A stretch of DNA of 64,000 nucleotides from positions 2,423,001 to 2,487,000 of the forward strand of contig JAKZAN010000006.1 in assembly GCA_023053545.1 (NCBI GenBank), read 5' to 3'. The number at the start of each line of letters is the position of its first letter. Within the stretch, counting starts at the first letter, position 1. The translations under genes were made by a program, and so were the position numbers. Of this stretch, positions 51,420 through 61,429 are shown piece by piece. The DNA comes from Lepidurus packardi (taxonomy: Eukaryota > Arthropoda > Branchiopoda > Notostraca > Triopsidae). The notes under the pieces were generated by a model. It was not told where the DNA came from, did not search any database, and worked only from the letters and a program-made list of their open reading frames with translations.

Positions 51420-54269
51420 TTAGGCATAGAACCCCCAGATGAAGGCTGCAACTGTCATGACGATTACGGCTTGAATATTGACAAAACTATATAGAATTGT
51501 AAGTTAGAGGAGTAGGTATTAATTTAAATGCGAAATAAAATACCCATGCCAAAAAGGCGTTTCTTGCAAGAATTCAGCAGCCGCTGCAGCTGCTTCTTCA
51601 GGGGTAAGTTTAGGAGCATCGGATTCCGTGCTGGGTTTGTTCACATTTTCCGTGCTAATACCGCAAAGACAATTTATAACCCTACGCCAAGTAGGAAGCT
51701 CGGGTGGAAAATCTAGAACGTTATGCACGAGTAAGTAATTGTAATAGAAACCAGAAAACGGACGATACCTTCCACTTCAATTGGCTGTCCGTTCCGTTGC
51801 GCCCCGTTGGCAGAGGACTTCGCCTTCTCTTCAATATCGTCTTCTAACTCTAATCTAACTTTGGTACTGTGTCTCGTCCAGAATGTTAATCGGTACAACT
51901 AAAAGGATACTTCAAATACTAAATTTTGGCCACATATGTAAACCTTACGTAGTTTTCATCCATAGGTTTCGTAAGGACAGAAATAACAATTGCTACTATG
52001 ATGACTATAATGAATAGAATACAACCAAAGTTGAGATAGTGGATGTCCCCTACTAATCTTTTGATAAGCTCGGGGCGGGTGTCGGCCATGCCTATAGGTT
52101 TCCCGTTACTTTTCTCTCTAAAAATATTAGTAAATACCTGATCCACAGGTGGGATTTACATATCCAAACTCCAAGCCGAAACGAAGGAGACCAATTGCCA
52201 AACCGACCATAAGCCCCCAGAAAGCTCCCTGTTAATTACATTGTAAAGTCTTGTCGATTTCATTAGTTTTCAATATTTCGTAATACCGGTTCGTTTACGA
52301 ATGACGTAAACAATGCAAGCACATAAATGGCGCAAACTGGCGGAGCAAGATACGACGTTATACTCTGCACGTATACAAAAAGTTCACTCCCGCGCGCTGC
52401 TTGAATAATAGGAATCCAAATTATACTGACGACGACCAAAGCGAGCACAAACACTCTGCAAAGTTAGAATGAAAACACAAAAGATATCGTGAAAAATATA
52501 TCCTGGACGGAATGGCTAATACTATCCTGTACCTTCCTACGATAAGTAGTTCCATATCAGATGGGCTACGTCGAATACGTGTCCAGATATCGATGGTGAA
52601 AATAGTAGATGCGGAATTGAAAATGGACGTTAAGGAACTCATTAACGCAGCCAACATTACTGCCAACATCAGCCCAGTTAAACCTAAAGAAATAAGCCCG
52701 TTTAGGAGTAAGAAGACACTTAGGTTGTTCATTGTTTTTATACCTTCTGGCATGAGCTTAATTACGAGTTCAATGTAAGCTATGTTAGTGCAACCAGCTT
52801 CACTCCCGCAAACTTCTTTGCAGCTTGCAGGGCTCGCACAACCCACTCGGTTGGGAAAGAGTACACGGGCTGCCATTCCAGGTAATACGAGCAAAAACAT
52901 AGGCAGAATTTTCAAATAACCTGCTAGTATGCAACCTGCTTTGGCGTGCGTCATATTTTTGGATGCCAATGTTCGCTGAACAATGACCTAAGTTTTTTTA
53001 TATATGTAAAAAAATTATAAATCATTCCTTCCTGAATCATGCCTCCATATTGTACCTGATCGGAGCACCAATACCATACGGCGGAAACCGTTAAACCGAA
53101 AATTACCCCGGTCCAGGGTAAATCAGATGCCCCGGGCTCTGCACTGCGAAATAAGTGCATGAAATCGTCGGGAATTTTTGCACAAGAACCTTGTTCAAGA
53201 TCGTAAACCGTAAAGTTTTCGTGTGGATAAGAACGAAAATACTTTCGAATTAGCTCGTTGTATCCTCCGACTTCCGCTAGCGCTGTTTAGTTTCGGTTAT
53301 AGATATTAATTGGGCATTTTTTTAAATAAAAAAACTTACAAATGCCCATAAGAATGAAAGCTCCAATGAGCATGAGAATCGTTTGTACGAAGTCAGTCCA
53401 CATAACCGAACTCAAGCCTCCTCCAATTGTGAAGATTGCGGCAAAGGCCAGCAATATTAATATGGCAATATATAAGCCACTTTCGCCTTCCAAACCGATA
53501 GCTTGCTGGATGAATAATGCACCAGCAAACAAGTCAGCCTGTTTTGATTAAAATAAACAGAAAAACGGTTCATCGATACGTGCTTCTGCATAAGATATTC
53601 CTTAACTCACTGATATTTTCGTGAACACGTAAAGAATGAGGGCTAGGACTGATAAATAAACTCGAATTCGTTGGCCACCGAATCTTTTTCTCAAATATTC
53701 GGGCATTGTATAAATACCACTGGCCATATAAACTGGTACGAAGATCCATCCCAAGACCATTAATACGAAAATAGCCTAAAATAACCTTTTATTCTCATTT
53801 TTTTGGATATGCGTTACTATTATCTTACGCTGAGCTCAAAAGCTGCAACTCCTAACCCCGAGGCCGCCCCCGATCCCGCCAAACCGATAAAATGACCAGA
53901 GCCAATATTACTTGCAAAAAGAGAAGCTCCAACCTATAAAAAAATGGACCATGTAATACTATATTTTACACACTTCTCTGCCATGTTACTTACCAACACA
54001 AAATTCATGTTCCGAGAAGCAAGGAAATACCCGCTAACCGTGTCTTGTTTGCTACGCCTCCCGGACTAAAAAAAACCCCAACAACAACAAAAAATTAGAT
54101 TCATGTTTCCGTACCCTTCTTAACCTCGCCGGAGGTGCTCTCACGTTTTTATGTTACATACCCAGATTCCCACCACAAGCACGAATGCAAAATATATTAC
54201 AATCACTGCGTAATCACCTGCAGCAAGCCCACTTCGGCTTTGCAAAGCTTCGTTAGGATTTTCATCCAT
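51420..54269 (-). CDS. Sodium/glucose cotransporter (SGLT-type SLC5), copy B
   Basis: Fourteen exons on the minus strand: 54162-54269, 53994-54065, 53829-53933, 53611-53775, 53340-53538, 53056-53282, 52744-52987, 52533-52683, 52287-52455, 52138-52228, 51949-52091, 51769-51898, 51544-51712, 51420-51486; 2040 nt, 679 aa. Same predicted Na+/sugar symporter function and exon structure as copies A and C. The sugar-site and gate positions match human SGLT1: N78/H83 in '[12 protein letters not shown]', Tyr-Trp in WYWCSDQ, Lys in '[10 protein letters not shown]', and Q457 in 'YVQSITSYL'. Exon 9 is of the a type of copy C (about 43 of 57 residues identical by hand count), with Glu where copies A and C have Gln before LF. 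An extracellular Cys-rich loop ([17 protein letters not shown]) is shared by the cluster. The start is chosen at MDENPNE by alignment with copy C; the frame stays open upstream. Confidence 0.95.
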
Positions 54270-54700
54270 GTTTATAGTGTTTGTTTTTTCTTTATCGGTA
54301 ACATTCAGCGCGAGAAGAAGCTTCCTTGTGAAAATCCACAATGACACTGAGAAAAAGGGAGAGCATAGAAGTGTCTTGAGTCTTCGACGCTTGATTCCGC
54401 TCACCTAAAAAAGTGGAATGCAAACCTGTTATACACAGGGAAAGCCCCGTTAGACAGGACATCATGGTTTCTAACGAAGGAAGTGTTACTCTAAGCCCCA
54501 CACAAGATATTTGCTTGCGTCAAGCACGTCAACTTAAGGAGCTCAACGGATATTGGTTTTAGGACCTTCAAAAAGTACAACATAAAATACGTAATCCCAC
54601 GAGGAAGTTCTGTGACGCACGAAGAAACCGTTTCCGAAATCGTCAATTCTTTTATCTTTTCACTATGTATTTCGATTCATGATACAACTATCCACAAGTA
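54270..54700. other. Intergenic between SGLT copies B and C
   Basis: 431 bp containing the copy C 3' UTR and the copy B promoter and 5' UTR. No AATAAA for copy C and no other gene was recognised. Confidence 0.7.
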
Positions 54701-57700
54701 TTAAGCGTAAAACCCCCATAAGAAAGCCGCCACAGACATTGCCATAACAGCTTGGAAATTCACGAGCCTATATTACAAATAGGATTTTAAACTAATTTGA
54801 GTCTGAGAGTTTACTGAAATCCTACCTGCGCCAAAAAGGAGGTTCATCCAAAAATTCCGATGCTTGTCGAGCTTCATCTTCAGGATTCAATTTAGGAATA
54901 TTAGATTCCGTATTTGGCTTTGTCATATTTTCAGTTTTAACACCACACAAAACATTCACGACGCGACGCCACATAGGAATTGGACCGCTTGTTTCTGAGA
55001 GAAAAATAGATTATAGTTGACACAATACTATCTCATAGTAACCTTCGACTTCGACGTGGCCATTGCTTCCGTTGCCACCATCTAGAGGTGCTTCGTCACT
55101 GTCTTCGTCTTCAAGTTCTAAGCGAACCTTTGTGCTACGTCGAGTCCAGAACGTAAGTCGATACAACTATAATCGTAAGAATTCCTCGTTAAAGAGTAGA
55201 ACTTTTTTTACTAAGTCTTACATATTTTTTGTCGAAAGGCTGTGTAAGGATTGAAACAACCAGTGTGATTATGAGAACAATGACAAACAAGATGCAACCG
55301 AAGTGGAGATAGTGAATATCTCCCACCAACTTTTTAATAATTTCTGGTCTTGGATCAGGTAAACCTAGAGATACAATTAAAATAGAGTACAGTAACTATA
55401 ACGAATTTTACCAGATCCGCAAGGCGGTATAATGTAACCGAATTCCAGGCCAAACCGAATAAGACCAATTATAAGTCCGCACATTAGTCCCCAAAACGCT
55501 CCCTAAAAAGAATGAGCGATAAGGAGTTAACCCTCTTAGGAACTCCCCCAACCCCACCCAAACATCCCCGCAAAAGAAAAAAAAAAGCTGAAGAGGCTGT
55601 TAGTTTCTTGTAGAACCAAAGGAGTTGTCGTACCTTTTCATTTACAAACGGTACGTAGATCGCCAAAACGTAAATGGCACAGACAGGGGGTGACAGGTAG
55701 GATGTTATGCTCTGAACGTAAGTAAAAAGCTGTCCTCCTTGCGAAGCTTGAATAATAGGGATCCAGATAATACTGACTGCTACGAGAAGGAGTATAAAAA
55801 CTCTAGAGGAAGGGGTGAAATAGCGGTTAAAGACGTATTCGTGGTAGATTTCACAATTATCATGCTTTGGCGGTAAAAAGTTATCTCATGCAGTAACTTA
55901 GCTCATGCAATTAATGCCTGGTTATTGGGGCTATTAGCCAGGCGTTTCTAATCTCTTACTTGTTCGGTGACTCCGTCCCATAATACGGACATGAGGAATA
56001 CTGCAGTAACGGGTGGAGAAAGTAAATTTTGGATCTGCTGAATGTAGATAAAAAGCTGCGACGTTCCTAATTCTTTCATTATAGGAACCCAGCAAATGCT
56101 TATTACTGTAAGCCCTAGTACGCATAAACTAATTTCATACATCAACCCCGACTTTGTTCTGATATTGTCGATTTTTTACTTAAGATTCAGAAAATAAGCC
56201 TACCGTCCAACGATTAGTAGTTCCGTATCCGTAGGCTTGTTGCGAATACGGGTCCAGATATCGATGGTGAAAATGGTCGAAGCCGAGTTGAAAATTGATG
56301 TTAGTGAACTCATTAACGCTGCTAACATCACAGCTAACATCATTCCCGTTAACCCTGTTTGTGGTAAGTAAGAGCAGGTATTTATTTCATTGAAGTCCGT
56401 GAAGTGCATGGACACTCTTACCCGGCGGCATGAGTTCGATCACCAATTCCGTGTAAGCTATGTTTGTACATCCAGCCTCACTGCCACAGACTTGTTTGCA
56501 GACTTCAGGGCTTGCACATCCTACCCTGTCCGGGTACAACACGCGAGCTGCCATTCCGGGAAATACGATCAGAAAAAGTGGTAAGATTTTCAGGTATCCA
56601 GCCATAATGCAACCACTCTTTGCATGAGTCATATTCTTTGAAGCTAGGGCTCTTTGTACGATAACCTAAATTCCGAATTAAGAATAATACCTTACAAAAT
56701 ACAACAGTAACGAGTAAAAAGTATGCTGTTGTACCTGATCCGAACACCAATACCAGATACCGGATATTGTCACACCAAAAATGACACCAGTCCAAGGTAA
56801 ATCCGATTCCCCAGGAATAACACTTCGGAATAAATGCATGGCATCATCCGGGATTTTGGCGCACGAGACGTTATTCAAATCGTAAGCTGTGTAATTTTCT
56901 TGTGGGTAGGAATGGAAATATTTGCGAATGAGCTCGTCATAACCCCCTACTGCATTAAAGGCTACAATCGTAGACACAAAATTTAGTTAACCAGCTCAGG
57001 CCAGAAACCTAATATGTTAAGTCCGCATTTCGCTTACACATTCCCATAAGAATAAACGCTCCAATCAGCATAAGAATCGTCTGAACGAAATCCGTGTAGA
57101 TTACAGCAGTTAAACCTCCCGAAATAGTGAACAAGGCAGCTATGGCCAACAGAATTAGAATAGAAATATACAAGCCTGCTTCGCCTTCAAAGCCCATTGC
57201 TAGGCTAATAAATAGAGCACCAGCGTATAAATCAGCCTATTGTCACCAGACGCAAATTCTATAGCTATTGGTCTGAGAAATACGAGACTTTGAAATTACC
57301 GAGATCTTCGTAAAGACATAGAGCAAAAGGGCTAAGACTGATAAGTAAACTCGAATCCTTTGCCCACCGAATCTTTTCCGTAGGTACTCTGGCATTGTGT
57401 AAACTCCGCTAGCCATGTATACCGGTACAAAAATCCAGCCAAGAATCATCAGAATAAAAATGGCCTAAATGAGATAATTTACTAGAGCGTACGAAAGGGA
57501 GTGTAATGTCATTCCGTACGTTCAGCTCAAACGCTGCAATGCCAATACCTGAAGCAGCTCCTGAACCCGAGAGACCGATGAAATGCCCAGAACCAATGTT
57601 ACTGGCAAATAAGGATGCACCCACCTTTTTTTACGAACAGAAGCAAATTTATAATTTCCCATTTAATGTTTCGGAAGACTAAAAGGTACTTACTAAAACC

Positions 57701-58466
57701 CAGTGCATATTGCGGGACGCAAGGAAATATCCGCTTACGGTATCTTGCTTGCTTTGACGACCCGACTTAAAAAGAAAATTATATTATGTTGAATTACAGG
57801 AACATCAAAGGAAGCGAATGTGCAATAAGGAAAAGAGGTACATAATAGGCTGACCAAACCTTGAATTCCACCCTTGGACAGTTAACTTGGTGTTAATCTA
57901 GTTGTCCTTTGTGTTCGCACCTTTAAGTGGTGAGAAGTCGAAAGTTTATCAGTGAAGATAAGCAATGGCTGAAACTCTGCAAGCTTTTCCTTGTATTTGG
58001 TACCCCGAGGTTAACCCGGGGTTATCATCTGTCAATTGTAGTGGAGCATTTGTTCTGTAGCTTTAAAAACCAAGGTATGACTTTTCCCTAACAAACATTA
58101 AGGCTGATATGGAATCTACTTGACCTAAGCAAAGACAACTTCTCAAATCAGCATTCTTTTACAGTGCTTCAATAGACAGGATCTTCCTCTGCACACAGGC
58201 ACATAACCACAGCCATTAAAAAGGAGATTGAGACGTGATCTCGCTTACTTAAGCTTATAAAAAATTGCTGCCCTTGCATTAACTTGGCCTTGCATCCAAC
58301 TGGCCAAGCTGTCAAGGTTTCTGGGAGTATAATGAAACAATGAAAACGAAATAAATCTACGTACCCATAGTCCGACTCCTAAGACGAAAACAAAGTAAAC
58401 CACAATAACAGTGTAGTCACTCCACTCAAGTTTACTCCCTTGTATTAGAAAACTATCGTCAGCCAT
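54701..58466 (-). CDS. Sodium/glucose cotransporter (SGLT-type SLC5), copy C, with alternative exon 9
   Basis: Fourteen exons on the minus strand: 58365-58466, 57694-57765, 57520-57624, 57300-57464, 57038-57236, 56735-56961, 56422-56665, 56204-56354, exon 9a 55634-55802 (or exon 9b 55960-56128), 55412-55502, 55222-55364, 55043-55166, 54826-54994, 54701-54767; 2028 nt and 675 aa with either exon 9. Predicted Na+-coupled sugar symporter of the plasma membrane. The SGLT1-equivalent residues are present: N78 and H83 in '[12 protein letters not shown]', E102 at the end of exon 3, Y290/W291 in WYWCSDQ, K321 in '[10 protein letters not shown]', and Q457 in either exon 9. Exon 8 is almost identical to copy B (44 of 49 residues), so B and C look like sister copies. 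Intron 1 is 599 bp, unusually long for this cluster. The start is taken at MADDS; an in-frame ATG at 58484 would add six residues. The transported sugar is unproven. Confidence 0.95.
55634..55802 (-). other. Alternative exon 9a of SGLT copy C
   Basis: 169 nt between a CTCTAG acceptor and an AAG|GTACGA donor. It enters in phase 2 (completing Arg) and leaves in phase 0. It codes for a helix pair with '[15 protein letters not shown]', very close to human SGLT1 around Q457 and T460. It resembles copy B exon 9 in 43 of 57 residues (hand count). Confidence 0.9.
55861..55909 (-). promoter_or_regulatory. Cluster of GCATG (RBFOX-type) splicing motifs between exons 9b and 9a
   Basis: On the transcribed strand the 157-nt intron holds TGCATG at 55904-55909 and 55887-55892, and a third GCATG core at 55861-55865. 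UGCAUG is the binding site of RBFOX splicing factors in animals. The sites lie about 50-98 nt after the 9b donor and 58-106 nt before the 9a acceptor. RBFOX use in this organism is inferred. Confidence 0.6.
55960..56128 (-). other. Alternative exon 9b of SGLT copy C
   Basis: 169 nt between an AATTAG acceptor and a CAA|GTAAGA donor, with the same phases as exon 9a. It codes for '[18 protein letters not shown]', homologous to exon 9a but different: Gln457 is kept, while the position of human T460 is Gln. There are no stops, and the residues shared with copies A and B imply selection, so it is not a decayed relic. About 22 of 57 residues match 9a and 29 of 57 match copy A (hand counts). Confidence 0.88.
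57766..58364 (-). other. Intron 1 of SGLT copy C
   Basis: 599 bp between GTACGT and a TTAAG acceptor. Nothing else is recognised. Copies A and B have introns of about 100-210 bp at this position. Confidence 0.85.
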
Positions 58467-58927
58467 ACTCCGGTACTGATACACCTAGCCTTGAAAAACT
58501 TGATCTCTATTTCGTAGTGTTCTTCCTCACTCTACTGCACTAATAGTACTGGGGGTACCGGTGATTTCTTCTTCCCTTTTCAACGTTCATAACCTGCTAC
58601 TTGTTATCAAAGCATTTTTAGTTTGTCTCTTGGAAGCGTAGGGGTATTACGCCTTCCTTGAAAAGATTATAATCAACAAGACTTAAAACGGATTTAAAAA
58701 AAAAAGAAATTGAGGAGTATCTACATGAAGAACTAAGTGATGTAAGTATTATATTGCTATCATTGTAGTTATAGAGCACGTATTTACACTTAACAAGGTA
58801 AAACATGCAAGAGATGCAATGTAATAGACGTTTTTAAGTCAGGAATCCGGTGTCTAAGGTTTACAAATCACGTTCCGGTAAGGAAGTTTCAAGCTGTAAC
58901 GAAAGGGAAAACTTCCTATATACTCAT
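58467..58927. other. Intergenic between SGLT copy C and INPP5K
   Basis: 461 bp holding the copy C 5' flank and the INPP5K 3' UTR. No other gene is recognised. Confidence 0.75.
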
Positions 58928-60748
58928 CTAAGGCAAGGCTTCAAGCTGTAAATAAAACGCGAAGGATTACAATGAGCAACCGCAATTGCTGCGCGTATTG
59001 CCATGCAGAAGGGAACCAAGTATTAGTAAGCCAAGACGTACCGCGTACCTGAAATGCATCACTCATGCCCAAAACGCTATATGGAGCTTTAGGGCTCATG
59101 TACAACAAAGTGTAACGACCAGGCAAATATAAACTGGATTCCGGAAAAACCACTTTGAACACTGCTTCACCGTTTTCTTCGACAGCTACTTGAGGTGCCC
59201 ATACATAAGTTATATACTCGTCCAAGCTCGTAAAACCTTCCTAAAATTCATTGAATTAAAGTTTTCGTTGGTAGAAAGAAGATGAAGCTCTTACTCTAAA
59301 TAACGCTATCCAATCAGAAGCCGTGATTCTATGGCTACGAACTTGGTAATACGCTACCCCGTCTTGGCCCATATCCCAATCGGAAGTATTAATAAATGTT
59401 ACAGGAATAATGAAATCGGATGGAGAAACCTGCACTCATTATAGTGAATTAATCTGGATGTGAAAAAGGAATAAAAGTTACTTTGATTTGAAACATCGAG
59501 GACACCGGTTTGTGGTCACTCATAGTTTGTTCTGGATGGCTTTTGTAATACAATTGTTTGGCAGCTAATTTCACATCATCGTATCCGCTCTCGTTGACTC
59601 GATACAAAATACGATCCGTCCAAGCAGGGCGTCGCCTACGTAGCTTCATTAGTTAAATTCTGTTAAGATGAATCAAGCGTTAAATACTTCAGGTCGTACT
59701 GCTGGGTTCCCAGCACAAATTTATACGTGGGTGGAAACGTAACGAGGCCTTCTTCGAATTCGCTAAATGCTAGCCCCTTTTTGCGGGTAGTAGCTAATTG
59801 ATCGGCTTCGAAAAGGATTGCGGTGCCGTTTTTTTCGAGGATGCTTTTAATTTCCTCAGCTTCGTAGGTTCCTTCGTTCAATCGAAAGTTCAAGTCACCG
59901 ACCCAGAATACATAGCTGCATCATAAACACACGTGAATTTAATTTTTTCTTTTTTTGTAAAGGGAAACTTACTCATGATACAGAATATTAGAAGTTTCAG
60001 GAATGCCGAACTCTTGGCTGTTAATAATGTTATTATACTCTCCAATCCTTTGATTTAAATTGGCGTCGTTGTGGGTTAAATGGGCATTTACAAAGCATAC
60101 AGAGTTTTCCCGGAAATTAAAACGAATGCTGACTGCCCCTTTGTTGCCCTGTAATGAGAACTATCAGATATTATTCAATTGTATTCAGACTGAACAAACC
60201 CATAGGCCGCTAAATCCCGTACGTGTAAGGGCAGTTTCTATGTCTTGAAAGTAGGGTAGCTGCTTTTTTTGAACGAAGATGGATAAAACCACGCCCACCA
60301 TTCTTGCCGTGTGTAATTTTACATACCCATAATTGCCCAAAACGCCTTTTAGTGATTGTGTCCACGGGTCTTCATACAACAAGTCATGAAGCCTATCTTG
60401 GGGCTGAGATTTAACTTCTTGGAGCCTTAAAGAGCACGAAATATAAATCACGCGACCTCCAATAAATTTTTGTTTCTTCATTGTACATACCCAATGACGT
60501 ATAAGTCTGGCAATGCGTTTGAATCTGTTTTCTGTTGGGCAAGTGTTTCATCACGAGGTAGCTGTAGCAAGTCATGTAAATCGTCCGTTGGAGCTTTAGT
60601 TACTACATTCCAAGTAAGCAAAAAAAGACTGCACATCGGTTTGTTTGGCGTTGTGAAAGAAGGGGACAAAATTAGCACACAATGCAACTTAATAAAAGAC
60701 GTAGCACCCAATGAAGCGAATGACATACCTTAACGTGTCCATCATCAT
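58928..60748 (-). CDS. Inpp5k: Inositol polyphosphate 5-phosphatase K (SKIP) orthologue
   Basis: Nine exons on the minus strand: 60729-60748, 60491-60628, 60200-60425, 59973-60148, 59688-59915, 59482-59635, 59295-59429, 59049-59240, 58928-58945; 1287 nt, 428 aa (human about 448). It should remove the 5-phosphate from PI(4,5)P2 and PI(3,4,5)P3 at ER and plasma membranes; the human enzyme dampens insulin signalling. Catalytic motifs: 'LTWNV', 'YVIGLQE', 'GNKGAVSIRF', 'WVGDLNFR', 'FPPTYKF', 'PAWTDRIL' and 'SDHKPV', in the family order (residues 6-305). A C-terminal SKICH domain follows (about 306-420), with 'SDWIALFR', 'YITYVWA' and 'FQ'. The 51-nt intron before RRPAW is among the shortest here. 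The last exon codes LEALP and stop. If its intron is retained, the protein instead gains a 35-residue tail ending in a hydrophobic stretch (stop at 58941-58943). There is no lipid-anchor CaaX box. Confidence 0.94.
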
Positions 60749-61429
60749 ACTGACAAACAGCAAAATTCTAAGAGGTTGTGCAGTATATATTTACCATAAA
60801 ATCAAGACTATTTATTTATCTCGTACGAAAACATTGCCTAGTAGGCGTGGCTAGAGCTAGACCTGCAACAGACAGGACAACCTTGGCCACTTTGAATTTG
60901 TACCAATGGAATCTGCTAATTAGCCAGCTTTCCGTCGCGGTCCCAAAACGGAAGATTAAACGAAGATATCTGCATTGTCTATTTGTTTCTTTTTTTCTTA
61001 CTCTAAAGAAAGTTTTTTTTTGTATGAAAAACATTATCAAAGACTACCATCTTTGACGCTGCTTCGAAAGCTGTGTTATTTTACAAAAAGTACGATAATC
61101 GATATGGGAAATCCTGAAGGGAAAATAACAATCTGTTTAGCCAAACAACAGTACATATTTCTTTACATTTAGTCTCCAGAATTTTACGGAATTTTACGGA
61201 TTGGATCAGGTATGTATCCATGATCCTCAAAACGACCTGAGATAAATCAGGAATTATTGTAGATGCGACGTAAACATGCATACGGCCCGAAAACAATAAA
61301 TATGACAAGCCGAAGATTTGACGAAAGCCCGTAACACCCGTAGAGTGGAAACAAGGAATACATCGAAAGATCGCATCAATAGAAGAAAGAAGTAATTTCT
61401 TTGTATTTTACAAAATTCCCCACAACCCC
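60749..61429. other. Intergenic between INPP5K and SVOP
   Basis: 681 bp with the SVOP 3' UTR and the INPP5K promoter and 5' UTR (both genes are on the minus strand). A short direct repeat of GGAATTTTAC lies near 61173-61199. Nothing else is recognised. Confidence 0.7.
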
